From contig CAAEQN010000067.1 of the NCBI GenBank assembly GCA_900758165.1, forward strand, positions 1-24,528: a DNA stretch of 24,528 nucleotides, given 5' to 3'. The first letter of the stretch is position 1. Each line of letters begins with the position of its first letter. Made by a program: the position numbers and the translations under genes. Below the pieces are notes generated by a model. It saw only the letters and a list, made by a program, of their open reading frames with translations, ran no database searches and was not told the DNA's origin. Source of the DNA: Clostridia bacterium (GTDB lineage Bacteria > Bacillota > Clostridia > TANB77 > CAG-508). Below are positions 12,874 through 21,325 of this stretch, in pieces.

Positions 12874-14169
12874 TTATGCATAAGCATGTTTCTTTTTGAA
12901 GTTTAATAAATTTGTAATTTCTTTTTGTGCATTTTCTGTCTTTTCCGCTTTTTTTGCTCTCTCTTGTAGCATTTGCTTTGCTTGTCTTTCTGCCATAGTC
13001 TGGCATATTGCCTTTTCGTATGTAAAATGTGTATCTTGTGCTATCTTCTCCCAATTGAATTGCTCTTTTACTTTTTGTTTTGCTTTCTTTGCCACATTTG
13101 TTGCTAATTGATGGTCATATAGTAAAGCTGTTATAGAGTCTGCTATTGAGTTTGGATTTCCTGCATAAGCTTTCATTCCATCGACTCCATGGTTTACTAT
13201 TTCATTTAGTCCACCTACATCGGATACAACAGTTGGTACTCCTGCAAGCATCGCTTCTAGAGCTACTATTCCAAATGGTTCATACGTGCTTGGGAATACT
13301 GCAATATCAGCGCATTTATACATCTTTTGTACTTTTTTAGAATCCAAATATCCCGTAAAGTATATTTTATCTGTTAAACCTAAACTTGCCGCCTCTGCTT
13401 TTAATTCATCTATCATTCCACCACGTCCAGCAATTATTAATTTTGCATCATTATAGTTTGATAATACTTTCGGCATTGCAGCAATTAAGTGTTGAACTCC
13501 TTTTTCATATACTAATCTTCCAACATAAAGAATAATTTTCTCATTATCCATAGCATACTGTCTTCTAAAGTCATAATCTCTATCTATTCCTGTGAAGTTT
13601 GTTAAGTTTATTCCATTTGGTATAACATTTATTTTATCATAAGGTAATCCAAATAATCTTTGTAAATCGTTTTTCATAAAATTACTATTTACTATTACTT
13701 CTGTTGCTTCATAAGTTAAAAGCCATTCTGTATCATTTATGTATCTTTGGGTGTCATCATGTATTCCGCTATTTCTTCCTGCCTCTGTCGCATGTATTGT
13801 TGCTACTATTGGAATATCGTATGCATTTTTTAAAGATTTAGCTGCATAAGTTACTAGCCAATCATGAGCATGTATTACATCAAATCCACCTTCTTTGTTT
13901 ATTATTTCTATAGCCTTTGATATCATATTAAAATTTAATTGCATAATCCAGTCTATAAAATTGTTTGGATGTATCATGTAATTGTCTACCCTGTACACAT
14001 TTACTCCTTTATCATTTTCATATTCTGGAACATTTTCACCATCTTTATATGTTATAACTGTAACTTCATGTCCATCTTTAATTAATCTTTTTGATAAATC
14101 ATGGACAACTCTTGCAATTCCTCCTACTATTCTTGGTGGATATTCCCATGTTAGCATTAGTATTTTCAT
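12874..14169 (-). CDS. GT4 glycosyltransferase (glycogen/starch-synthase-like)
   Basis: A 431-residue retaining GT-B glycosyltransferase. The N-terminal domain starts MLTWEYPPRIVGGIA (5-19), the nucleotide-sugar loop also seen in bacterial glycogen synthases, and includes VIHAHDWL (98-105). The C-terminal donor domain has VGRLVYEKGV (216-225), ADIAVFPSTYEPFG (287-300) and ALEAMLAG (303-310), with Glu297 and Glu305 as the EX7E pair. The length and motifs fit GT4 enzymes annotated as glycogen synthase or alpha-glucan synthase in Clostridia, but a cell-envelope glycolipid or polysaccharide role is equally possible because no glg genes are near. The tail after about residue 385 is a basic, Ala/Lys/Gln-rich helical extension. 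AAGGGAG lies about 11 bases before the ATG. Confidence 0.85.
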   Translation of the reverse strand: MKILMLTWEYPPRIVGGIARVVHDLSKRLIKDGHEVTVITYKDGENVPEYENDKGVNVYRVDNYMIHPNNFIDWIMQLNFNMISKAIEIINKEGGFDVIHAHDWLVTYAAKSLKNAYDIPIVATIHATEAGRNSGIHDDTQRYINDTEWLLTYEATEVIVNSNFMKNDLQRLFGLPYDKINVIPNGINLTNFTGIDRDYDFRRQYAMDNEKIILYVGRLVYEKGVQHLIAAMPKVLSNYNDAKLIIAGRGGMIDELKAEAASLGLTDKIYFTGYLDSKKVQKMYKCADIAVFPSTYEPFGIVALEAMLAGVPTVVSDVGGLNEIVNHGVDGMKAYAGNPNSIADSITALLYDHQLATNVAKKAKQKVKEQFNWEKIAQDTHFTYEKAICQTMAERQAKQMLQERAKKAEKTENAQKEITNLLNFKKKHAYA

Positions 14170-14204
14170 TAGATATAATCTCCCTTCAATTAATTCTCTT
14201 TAGT

Positions 14205-14261
14205 ATTATATTCGCATAATTCTCAACAATTACATTGTATACAAAAAAAATACAAATGTAA
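14205..14261 (-). promoter_or_regulatory. Glycosyltransferase promoter region with inverted repeat
   Basis: A TATAAT (14210-14205, minus strand) lies 36 bases before the glycosyltransferase ATG with only a poor -35. Upstream at 14230-14261 is an imperfect inverted repeat, TTACATTGTAT and ATACAAATGTAA, separated by an A-rich spacer. This resembles an operator overlapping or just upstream of the -35. The weak -35 plus inverted repeat suggests regulated expression; no regulator can be named. Confidence 0.4.
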
Positions 14262-14299
14262 ACATTTTTTATAAATTTTTTACATTTTTTTTCAAAAAC

Positions 14300-14334
14300 T
14301 TGCATTAACTTTACAGAATTGCATTTAACTTTTT
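14300..14334. repeat. Short direct repeat
   Basis: Two near-identical copies of TTGCATT(T)AACTTT lie at 14300-14312 and 14319-14333, with a period of about 19 bases. They sit in the gap between gerW and the glycosyltransferase gene. Confidence 0.45.
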
Positions 14335-14377
14335 ATTTGAGGTTTTTTACAGATTTCATATTTAGTAATATATAAAA

Positions 14378-14418
14378 ACATGCATTTAAAACTATCACAT
14401 AGTATTTAAAATGCATGT
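14378..14418 (-). terminator. Terminator after gerW
   Basis: A 10-bp perfect outer stem, ACATGCATTT (14378-14387) with AAATGCATGT (14409-14418), has further imperfect pairing inside. On the minus strand it is followed by TTTTATAT. It closes the recA-recX-scpA-DUF2953-gerW unit. Confidence 0.6.
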
Positions 14419-14440
14419 AAATATTTATTTTTTTTACTTG

Positions 14441-15031
14441 TTATTTATCATCTTGATCATAATCTTCATAATCATTATCTGTTTCATCATATTCAAATTC
14501 GTAATCTTCTATTGGCTTATGATATTTTATATTCTTTTTTGGCTTCACCTGTGGTTGAACTGTCTCTTGTTTTGATGTCTTTTTTTCTCTTTTTTCGTCT
14601 CTTATTTTTTCTTCTTTTTTGTTTTGAATTTGTTTATTTAATGTAGAATTTGCTTTATCAATTAAGTCTGGCACATAATCTAATAATCTGTCTATACATG
14701 AATTATGATCTACTGGTAATAATTTTACTGTATTTGGCTGTACTACTAAAAATGCCACTGGTGCTATGCAAACTCCTGCTCCAGATCCTCCACCAAAAGG
14801 TAGTCTGTATTGCACTTGTTCTTCTTTGTCTTTCTTTTTATATTCATCTAGCGTCTCTCCTCTGAATTCGCTTCCACCTGCGGCAAAGCCAAACTTTACT
14901 TTTGATATTGGTATTATTACAGTATTATTTGACGCTTGTATTGTTTCTCCTATTATTGTATTTACATCTATCATGTCTTTTATGCTATTCATTGCTGTAT
15001 TCATAAGATTTTCTATTGGATGTTCTCCCAT
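14441..15031 (-). CDS. ytfJ: GerW/YtfJ-family sporulation protein
   Basis: A 196-residue protein of the YtfJ/GerW family. It starts MGEHPIENLMNTAMNSIKDM, then VNTIIGETI, VIIPISKVKFGFAAGGSEF, FGGGSGAGV, and VAFLVVQPNTVKLLPVD. These glycine-rich core motifs are characteristic of the family. In Bacilli the protein is made in sporulation and is needed for normal germination; the molecular function is unclear. The last about 60 residues form a family-atypical low-complexity tail, first K/E-rich, then acidic with many D, E and Y. The ribosome-binding site (AAGAAGTG) is weak. It lies 24 bases downstream of the DUF2953 gene, the same pairing as ytfI-ytfJ in B. subtilis. Confidence 0.93.
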   Translation of the reverse strand: MGEHPIENLMNTAMNSIKDMIDVNTIIGETIQASNNTVIIPISKVKFGFAAGGSEFRGETLDEYKKKDKEEQVQYRLPFGGGSGAGVCIAPVAFLVVQPNTVKLLPVDHNSCIDRLLDYVPDLIDKANSTLNKQIQNKKEEKIRDEKREKKTSKQETVQPQVKPKKNIKYHKPIEDYEFEYDETDNDYEDYDQDDK

Positions 15032-15055
15032 ATAATCACTTCTTTCTTTTTAGTA

Positions 15056-15799
15056 TTACACATAATATGTACCATTTCTGTATTTTTTATACAATTTATT
15101 TCTTTCATTTTTTGTTTCTTTTATTTTTTGCTTTTTTAATTTATTTTCTTCTTTATTTAGCTTTACAAATTTGATTAAGATGTTTATTAAATGAGAAACC
15201 TTTGTATTTGTAGTCATTGTTAGTTTTATATTATACATATTAATTTCTTTATATATGGGAGTTATTTTATAATTTACTATATCTGAAATGCATATCTTTT
15301 GACTTTTATAAATTTTGTCATTTATTACATGTGGCAATATATTTGCTATTATCGTTGATATTATTGCAACTAAATATGAAGTTACCATGTAATTTTTAGT
15401 TCCAACATAAATTTCTGCTTCAAATTTTTGCAATTCTATTTTTGTTTTTAAACATAATCTTTTTAATTCTCTATCTCTTTCTAATTTATTTATGTTTCGT
15501 CTGAAATTCATTTTTAAATCTTGAATAGTAATATTTTTATCATTTTCATGTTTCTTTATCTTTCCATACAAACTTGATAATTTCTCTTTATTTAACTTTA
15601 TAGATAACCATTTTATATTTCCTACTTTAAGTGATATTTGTATCATTATATTATTATTGTTGTTTTTTTTGTCTATGTTACTCATGTCTAATTTATCTAT
15701 TTTTAATTCTAGTTTAGAAATATATATAATAAATAGTATATTTAACAAAGTTAAGAGTATAAAGCTTATTATTAATATAATATAAAAAACTAATACCAT
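15056..15799 (-). CDS. DUF2953-family (YtfI-like) membrane protein
   Basis: A 247-residue protein with an N-terminal hydrophobic helix (about 3-27), a long basic, Asn/Lys-rich central region and a conserved-looking segment VGTKNYMVTSYLVAIISTII (about 134-153). The latter corresponds to the GTGDA..T...GA...L region of DUF2953 proteins in degraded form. The position directly before a gerW/ytfJ gene and after scpA matches DUF2953/YtfI genes of other Firmicutes and is the main argument for the assignment. The protein is strongly basic at the C-terminus. AGGAGA precedes the ATG. A 116-base gap separates it from scpA; no clear promoter or terminator was seen there. Confidence 0.75.
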   Translation of the reverse strand: MVLVFYIILIISFILLTLLNILFIIYISKLELKIDKLDMSNIDKKNNNNNIMIQISLKVGNIKWLSIKLNKEKLSSLYGKIKKHENDKNITIQDLKMNFRRNINKLERDRELKRLCLKTKIELQKFEAEIYVGTKNYMVTSYLVAIISTIIANILPHVINDKIYKSQKICISDIVNYKITPIYKEINMYNIKLTMTTNTKVSHLINILIKFVKLNKEENKLKKQKIKETKNERNKLYKKYRNGTYYV

Positions 15800-15915
15800 A
15801 TATCTTCTCCTATTTTAAGTTTAGATATTTAATATTAGTTTTTCCACTTTTTACTATTTTAAACAATTATTTACAAGCATTTGTTTTTTATTTATTTAAT
15901 ATTTTTAAATTATAT

Positions 15916-16674
15916 TTATGCAATTTTATCTTTATTTTTTTCAACAGAAATATCACCAAATAATTTTTCTTGGCTTGTAATTACTTTATTTCTTCTAGAT
16001 AGCTCTAATAATCCTGAAAATGCTGTGACCACTTCTTCCGTCTCGCATTTTGTTAAAGAAAATAATTTATTAAATATGAATCTAGGCCTATTTACTAATT
16101 CCTTCAACATATCTTTTACTTTACTAGCAACTGTATATTTATCTGTAATCGCTATTTTTTCTATATTGCTAGCATTTTCATTTACTTTCTCATTATTTAT
16201 TTTTATTATATTTTGATATGTATCTATTATAGTCTGTTTATCATAATTTGTTTCTAATTTTTGTATAGGTAATTCTATAGTATCTGGCAATTTATAAAAT
16301 CTAACAGCACTTTCGCTATACATAGTTTTAAATTGTTTTGTTATCTCTTTGTATTTTTTATATTCAACAATTCTTCTTAATAACTCTTCTTCAGAAATTT
16401 CCTCTTCTTCAGAATTATCTATTGGAAGTAAACTTTTAGATTTTAAATATATTAGTGTTGATGCCATTAGTAGAAATTCGCTAGTAACCTCTAAATTCAT
16501 CTCTTCCATTTTATTTATATATTCTATATATTGATCTGTTATTTCTGAAAGTTTAATATCATTAATATTCATTTTATTCTTGTCTATCAAATGACATAAT
16601 AAATCTAATGGTCCTTCAAAATTTTCTATTTTTATTGCATATTTATTTGTTTCTAAAGTTAATACATTTTGCAT
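15916..16674 (-). CDS. scpA: Segregation and condensation protein A
   Basis: A 252-residue kleisin subunit of the bacterial SMC-ScpAB condensin. Family motifs are YAIKIENFEGPLDLLCHLID at the N-terminus, MNINDIKLSEITDQYIEYI, SEFLLMASTLIYLKSKSLLP, and a C-terminal winged-helix region ending VVTAFSGLLELSRRNKV. Start choice: GAGGAAG lies about 8 bases before the ATG at 16674. A longer frame would need a TTG at 16722 that overlaps the end of recX and lacks its own Shine-Dalgarno. It lies 40 bases after recX. The usual partner scpB is not adjacent and is absent from this window, which is unusual. Confidence 0.93.
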   Translation of the reverse strand: MQNVLTLETNKYAIKIENFEGPLDLLCHLIDKNKMNINDIKLSEITDQYIEYINKMEEMNLEVTSEFLLMASTLIYLKSKSLLPIDNSEEEEISEEELLRRIVEYKKYKEITKQFKTMYSESAVRFYKLPDTIELPIQKLETNYDKQTIIDTYQNIIKINNEKVNENASNIEKIAITDKYTVASKVKDMLKELVNRPRFIFNKLFSLTKCETEEVVTAFSGLLELSRRNKVITSQEKLFGDISVEKNKDKIA

Positions 16675-16714
16675 TTTGCTATCTTCCTCTTTATTGGTTT
16701 TATATTTTTTTGTT

Positions 16715-17164
16715 TTAGTCAAGTGATTCTATCGCCTGTTTTATATTTGTAGTTTTATATCCTTTTTTTACTAGAAACTGGATTATCATTTCTTCATCCA
16801 TTTGGTTTTGCTTTTTTAGTATTATATTTCTGGCAGAGTTTGTTTCATATTCCTCTAGTTTCTCTTGATTATTATTTATATAATCTTCTACTAAACTACT
16901 TGAGACACCTTTAGCCATTAACTTGTACCTTATCTCTTTTATAGATAAATTATTTAATGCAATAAATTCATTGACTGCTCTTTCTATATAGTTATTATCA
17001 TTTATATAACCATTTTCTTCTAGCTCTTCTATTATATCATTTAATAATTCATTGTCTATAGTATTATAAAATTTATTTTTTACTTCTTGTTTCGTTCTTT
17101 TTTTATATAAAATATATTTTAGTACTTTTGATTTTTGTTTATCAAATTCTTCTATAGTGTACAT
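16715..17164 (-). CDS. recX: Regulatory protein RecX
   Basis: A 149-residue RecX, which binds RecA filaments and modulates strand exchange. Its three tandem three-helix repeats are visible as VLKYILYKKRTKQEVKNK, IIEELEENGYINDNNYIER and IRYKLMAKGVSSSLVEDYI, with a final FLVKKGYKTTNIKQAIESL. Length and motif order fit the family. TAGGAG precedes the ATG. The gene begins 17 bases after the recA stop, so it is co-transcribed with recA, a common arrangement. Confidence 0.9.
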   Translation of the reverse strand: MYTIEEFDKQKSKVLKYILYKKRTKQEVKNKFYNTIDNELLNDIIEELEENGYINDNNYIERAVNEFIALNNLSIKEIRYKLMAKGVSSSLVEDYINNNQEKLEEYETNSARNIILKKQNQMDEEMIIQFLVKKGYKTTNIKQAIESLD

Positions 17165-17181
17165 ATAAACTCCTATAAAAA

Positions 17182-18243
17182 TTATTCATCTAATGAATCT
17201 GTCTCATCATCATCTTCTTCTGTTTCGCTGCCTTCACTTAAACTCTTTTCAAATGCTTCATTGAATTTTTCTCTAACTTTCTTCTCTATGTCCGCCATTA
17301 TTTCCGGATTTTCTTCTAAATACTTTTTAGCATTTTCTCTGCCTTGTCCTATTCTTGTTCCATCATAACTAAACCATGAGCCACTTTTCTCTACTATGTC
17401 CAGATTTACACCTAAATCTAATATGTTTCCTGACTTTGAAATTCCTTTTCCATATATTATATCGAATTCTGCCTCTCTAAATGGTGGGGCTACCTTATTT
17501 TTAACAACTTTTACTCTTACTCTATTTCCAAATACTTCTCCGTCTTGTTTTAAATTTTCTATTTTCCTTATATCTAGTCTAACAGATGAATAGAATTTTA
17601 ACGCTCTTCCTCCTGGTGTAGTTTCTGGATTTCCAAACATTATTCCTACTTTTTCTCTTAATTGATTAATAAATATTATTGCTGTATTTGATTTATTTAA
17701 AACTCCTGCTAGTTTTCTTAAAGCTTGAGACATAAGTCTTGCTTGTAATCCTACATGTGCATCTCCCATATCTCCATCTATTTCTGCCTTTGGAACCAAA
17801 GCTGCAACTGAATCTACTACTATTATATCTATAGCTCCGCTTCTAACTAAAGCTTCTACTATTTCTAAAGCTTGCTCTCCTGTATCTGGTTGAGATACTA
17901 TTAAATTATCTATATCTACTCCTAAATGTTTTGCATATACTGGATCTAATGCATGTTCAGCATCTATAAAAGCTGCTTCTCCACCTGCTTTTTGTGTCTC
18001 TGCTATCATGTGTAAAGCAAGAGTTGTTTTTCCAGAAGATTCTGGCCCAAATATTTCTATTATTCTTCCTTTTGGTATTCCACCAATTCCTAATGCTACA
18101 TCTAAACTTAAAGCTCCTGTAGGTATTGCTTCTACATTCATAGTTTTGAAGTTTCCCAGTTTCATTACAGATCCTTTACCAAATTGCTTTTCTATTTGTC
18201 CTAAAGCTGATTCTAAAGCTTTTTTCTTTTCGCTGTTTTCCAT
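17182..18243 (-). CDS. recA: Recombinase RecA
   Basis: A 353-residue RecA, the ATP-dependent strand-exchange protein that also triggers LexA self-cleavage. Walker A is GPESSGKT (66-73), Walker B is IDIIVVDSVAAL, and the L2 loop region NQLREKVGIMFGNPETTPGG is intact. The C-terminal tail is acidic (EEDDDETD), as usual. No intein is present. The Shine-Dalgarno AAGGAGG lies before the ATG. It is the first gene of recA-recX-scpA-DUF2953-gerW, behind a consensus promoter with LexA-like boxes on both sides. Confidence 0.98.
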   Translation of the reverse strand: MENSEKKKALESALGQIEKQFGKGSVMKLGNFKTMNVEAIPTGALSLDVALGIGGIPKGRIIEIFGPESSGKTTLALHMIAETQKAGGEAAFIDAEHALDPVYAKHLGVDIDNLIVSQPDTGEQALEIVEALVRSGAIDIIVVDSVAALVPKAEIDGDMGDAHVGLQARLMSQALRKLAGVLNKSNTAIIFINQLREKVGIMFGNPETTPGGRALKFYSSVRLDIRKIENLKQDGEVFGNRVRVKVVKNKVAPPFREAEFDIIYGKGISKSGNILDLGVNLDIVEKSGSWFSYDGTRIGQGRENAKKYLEENPEIMADIEKKVREKFNEAFEKSLSEGSETEEDDDETDSLDE

Positions 18244-18269
18244 ATTAAAATTTTCCTCCTTTATTTTGT

Positions 18270-18349
18270 AAACATGTGTTTGTATTTTTGTATGTCTACA
18301 TTATATACTATATTTTTTATTTGTCAATAGTTTTTTCAAACATTTGTTT
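18270..18349 (-). promoter_or_regulatory. recA promoter with two LexA-like boxes
   Basis: On the minus strand: TTGACA (18327-18322), a 16-base spacer and TATAAT (18305-18300), a consensus promoter. Two sequences of the form AAACNNNNGTTT flank it: AAACAAATGTTT at 18349-18338, just upstream of the -35, and AAACACATGTTT at 18281-18270, downstream of the -10. They differ by one base per box from the GAACNNNNGTTT/GTTC LexA sites of Firmicutes. SOS control of recA is well established; assigning these boxes to LexA is inference. Confidence 0.6.
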
Positions 18350-18351
18350 TA

Positions 18352-19945
18352 TTATTTTCTATACCAGTTTTCTATTCCATAAAAACTACTGTAATTATTT
18401 GCTTCTATTGTACCTATTAGAGATTGACTAGATATTGAAAAGTTTTTATCCCTATATAGCCCAATAAATGGGACTTCGTCTTTATATATATTATATATAT
18501 TTTGGTATATTTCTTCTAATTGTTTGTTGTCTTTTATTATTGAAGCATCTTGCATTAATGCAAATAATTTATCGTTTTTATAATTTTCTAAATTTCCTTC
18601 TGCAAAATAATATGTTAAATCTGGACTATATGCATTATATACTCCTGTAAATAGGATTTGGTAATTTTTATTAGCTATATATTCTTTATATTGTTCATCG
18701 GATATTTTGTTTATTGTAAGTTCTATTCCTATTTGTTCTAATTGACTTTTTATTAATTCTGCCACATTTATTCTTGTCTCATCATCTTTTTTTACTGATA
18801 ACCTTAACCTTAATGTTGTAGTAGTTCCATTTATATTTTTTCTCCAGCGGTTATTCGCATAAGTCCATTCACCGGTCTGTTAAAACTTTCTTTGCTTGTT
18901 CTGTATTATACCCTGAGCTTACATTGCTTGCAGTATATAAATAGCTACCATAATCTAGTGGATATTCTGCTATGTTTTTTTGATTGTTGAATATTGTAGA
19001 TATTATATTTCCTTTATCTATTGCATAACTAAGTGCTTGTCTTACAGCCTTATCTTGTAAAATTTTATCTTCACAATTTAAACTTAAGAAGTCAAATTGT
19101 CTACCTGGATATTCTGTTTTATTAAATCCTATAGTTCCAATATAATCCTGAAAATTTGCATTAGATGTGTTTATTAAATCTAAATTTCCAATTTTAAAAT
19201 TGTTATATGCTTCTCCCATAGAAGAATAAATATTAATTTTTATAGTATCTATTTTGTTCTCTTGTTTAGAAATATCTCTCCATTTTTCATTTTTGGTTAA
19301 TGTAATGTTATTGGTACTTATAGATGAAATTTTATATTTCCCTGTTCCAATAGGAGTCTTTGTACTATTATAAAAATCTTCTCCATAATAATAAGTACTT
19401 GACATTATTGGGAATACTAAATTGTACTCAAAAAACGGAATTGTTTCATCAAGTGTTAATTTTATAGTGCTTGCATCTATTATCTCTACATTAGATATAT
19501 GTTCTACATTATATTTATATATTGAGTTTCCTTGTTTTAATAAATCTATTGTAAATTGAATATCCTTTGATATAAAAGACGTTCCGTCTTGCCAGTTTAT
19601 GCTGTTATCTATTTTTACAACATATATATTGTTTCCTGTTTTAGAGCATTCTTTTGCTAGACATGGTTCTACTTTATAATCTTTTGTTATTTTGAAAAGT
19701 GGTTCAAATATCAGTGTATCTATATTTAATATTTCTTTATTATTCGTAATAAGAGGATTCATCGTATCATATTGTGTAAGTGGTATCCTTATATCTTTTA
19801 TAATTGTTTCTTCTGGTATTTTCTCTTCCTGCTTATTTTCTACTGCAGTATTTTTATTATTATTGTATATTCTATATCCTGCATAAATTATAATTCCTAT
19901 TGCAAATATTATAAATATATATTTAAAAATATTACTTACTTTCAT
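18352..19945 (-). pseudogene. Oligopeptide-binding protein (SBP family 5), one frameshift
   Basis: A peptide or nickel ABC-transporter solute-binding protein (OppA/DppA-like), split by a single-base frameshift. The first part (19945-18869, 358 codons) has an N-terminal membrane helix (about 9-23), then IRIPLTQYDTMNPLITN, IFEPLFKITKDYKVEPCLA, NWQDGTSFISKDIQFTIDLL and RQALSYAIDKG, all typical of the family. It ends KVLTDR and a stop. Removing one base in the CCGG at 18872-18875 restores DGEWTYANNRWRKN and reads uninterrupted to 18352, giving about 530 residues. The rest is well preserved, so the event is recent, or it is an assembly or sequencing error. There is no lipobox cysteine; the N-terminus acts as an uncleaved anchor. 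No permease or ATPase genes adjoin. A promoter is at 20009-19981. Confidence 0.85.
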
Positions 19946-19980
19946 AATACAATCCTTTCATCAATGTTTTGTACATGCTT

Positions 19981-20009
19981 ATAATACATTAAATTTTGAT
20001 TTTTTTCAA
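19981..20009 (-). promoter_or_regulatory. Promoter of the solute-binding protein gene
   Basis: On the minus strand: TTGAAA (20009-20004), a 17-base spacer and TATTAT (19986-19981), 36 bases before the ATG. Confidence 0.6.
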
Positions 20010-20070
20010 TATTAATTTTTATTTAATTGTAATTTTGTTGTATTTAAATTTCATTTGCTTTTTCGCAACC

Positions 20071-20100
20071 AAAAAGGACATGGTAAAATTCCACATGTCC
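20071..20100 (-). terminator. spoVS terminator
   Basis: A 7-bp stem (20076-20082 with 20094-20100), with partial extension, is followed on the minus strand by TTTTT. It lies about 35 bases after the spoVS stop. Confidence 0.7.
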
Positions 20101-20133
20101 CTATCTATTCTTATTTGTATTTTAATTTATAGC

Positions 20134-20397
20134 CTATTTTCTAGATTCTACTATCAGTTTAATACCTGTTCTATCTTCCCCTTCAACTTCTACCTCTGCA
20201 AATGCTGGTATACATATTAAGTCCACACCTGCTGGTGCTACAAATCCTCTTGCTATAGCTACTGCTTTAACTGCTTGATTTAAAGCTCCTGCTCCTATTG
20301 CTTGCATTTCAGCTTTGTTAGATTCCTTTACTAATCCAGCTATGGCTCCCGCTACTGAATTTGGATTTGATTTTGATGAGATTTTTAAAACTTCCAT
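20134..20397 (-). CDS. spoVS: Stage V sporulation protein S
   Basis: An 87-residue SpoVS (Alba-like fold). It is almost collinear with the family: MEVLKISSKSNPNSVAGAIA, then GLVKESNKAEMQAIGAGALN, QAVKAVAIARGFVAP, GVDLICIPAFAEVEVEGEDR, and TGIKLIVESR. In B. subtilis it affects cortex and coat assembly and septation, but it also occurs in many non-sporulating bacteria, so it does not prove sporulation by itself. AGGAGG precedes the ATG. It has its own promoter and terminator and sits downstream of ymdB, the same order as in Bacillus. Confidence 0.97.
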   Translation of the reverse strand: MEVLKISSKSNPNSVAGAIAGLVKESNKAEMQAIGAGALNQAVKAVAIARGFVAPAGVDLICIPAFAEVEVEGEDRTGIKLIVESRK

Positions 20398-20446
20398 TCT
20401 TTTCCTCCTAATATTTTATTTTTTTGTATGTTTAAGTACAGTTATA

Positions 20447-20475
20447 TTTATATAATATTTAGGATTAATTGTCTA
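20447..20475 (-). promoter_or_regulatory. spoVS promoter
   Basis: On the minus strand: TAGACA (20475-20470), a 17-base spacer and TATAAA (20452-20447). This is a sigma-A-like fit; no better sporulation-sigma match was seen. Confidence 0.5.
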
Positions 20476-20532
20476 TAAAATTTTGGAAATTTCTTACAGT
20501 TTTCATCGCGCAATTTGGCTATTTTTCGCCAT

Positions 20533-21306
20533 TTATCTCCTTACTATTCTAGTAATTTTGTTTACTCGACAAGTTTCATCATTAATGTCAAAAATACAAC
20601 CATTAAGTATGCAACTACCTTCTGCTAATTTATATTTTTCTGGGAGAGTTGTTTCAAATCTTTTTATTGAGGCAGAAATATCCATTCCTATTACAGATTT
20701 TTTAGGTCCTGTCATTCCTATATCTGTTATATATGCTGTTCCTTTTTCTAATATTGTTTCATCTGCAGTTTGTACATGTGTATGCGTTCCAAATATTGCA
20801 GTTATCTCTCCATCTAAATAATATCCCATTGCTATTTTTTCAGCTGTTGCTTCTGCATGAAAATCTAATATAATGCAATCTACTTTGTTCTTTACCTCTT
20901 TTATTATTTCTTGTGCTTTTAAAAATGGATTTTCTGATAATACATTCATATCGGTTCTTCCAATTAAATTCATTACGCAAATTTTTTTACCTTTACATTC
21001 ATAAATTCCATAACCATTTCCTGGCACGTTTTTTGGATAATTAGCTGGTCTTAATAATATTTTCTCGTCAATAAATGAAAAAATGTCTTTTTTACCCCAT
21101 GTATGATTTCCCATTGTTATAACATCTATTTTTAATGCTTTTAGTTCATTAAATATTTTTGTTGTAATTCCCATTCCTCCTGCAGAATTTTCTGCATTTA
21201 CTATTACAAAATCTATATTTTCTTGTTGTCTTATTTTTGGTAATTGTTCTTTTAATTTTTTTACTCCACCTTCACCAACTAAATCTCCTATCGCTAATAT
21301 TCTCAA
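20533..21306 (-). CDS. ymdB: YmdB-family metallophosphoesterase
   Basis: A 257-residue calcineurin-like phosphoesterase of the YmdB (TIGR00282) family, a 2',3'-cyclic-nucleotide phosphodiesterase linked in Bacillus to RNase Y and biofilm gene control. Metal-binding motifs run in order: IGDLVG, VNAEN, MGNHTWG, DFHAEATAEK, FGTHTHVQTAD and TDIGMTGP. Start choice: the family begins M-R-I-L-x-I-G-D, matching a TTG codon at 21306 that lies 7 bases after AAAGGAAG. The ATG six codons upstream overlaps that Shine-Dalgarno and directly follows the stop of the DUF4362 gene. It lies 19 bases behind the DUF4362 gene and is probably co-transcribed with it. Confidence 0.94.
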   Translation of the reverse strand: MRILAIGDLVGEGGVKKLKEQLPKIRQQENIDFVIVNAENSAGGMGITTKIFNELKALKIDVITMGNHTWGKKDIFSFIDEKILLRPANYPKNVPGNGYGIYECKGKKICVMNLIGRTDMNVLSENPFLKAQEIIKEVKNKVDCIILDFHAEATAEKIAMGYYLDGEITAIFGTHTHVQTADETILEKGTAYITDIGMTGPKKSVIGMDISASIKRFETTLPEKYKLAEGSCILNGCIFDINDETCRVNKITRIVRR

Positions 21307-21325
21307 TTTTTTTCTTCCTTTCATT

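Noticed and set aside
12869..13054. A 61-codon minus-strand frame inside the glycosyltransferase 3' end
   Set aside because: It is out of frame with a confident gene, has no ribosome-binding site, and its composition is that of a shifted reading of the basic C-terminal tail.
16675..16722. scpA start at the TTG overlapping recX
   Set aside because: There is no Shine-Dalgarno for the TTG. GAGGAAG serves the ATG at 16674, and the family N-terminus aligns from there.
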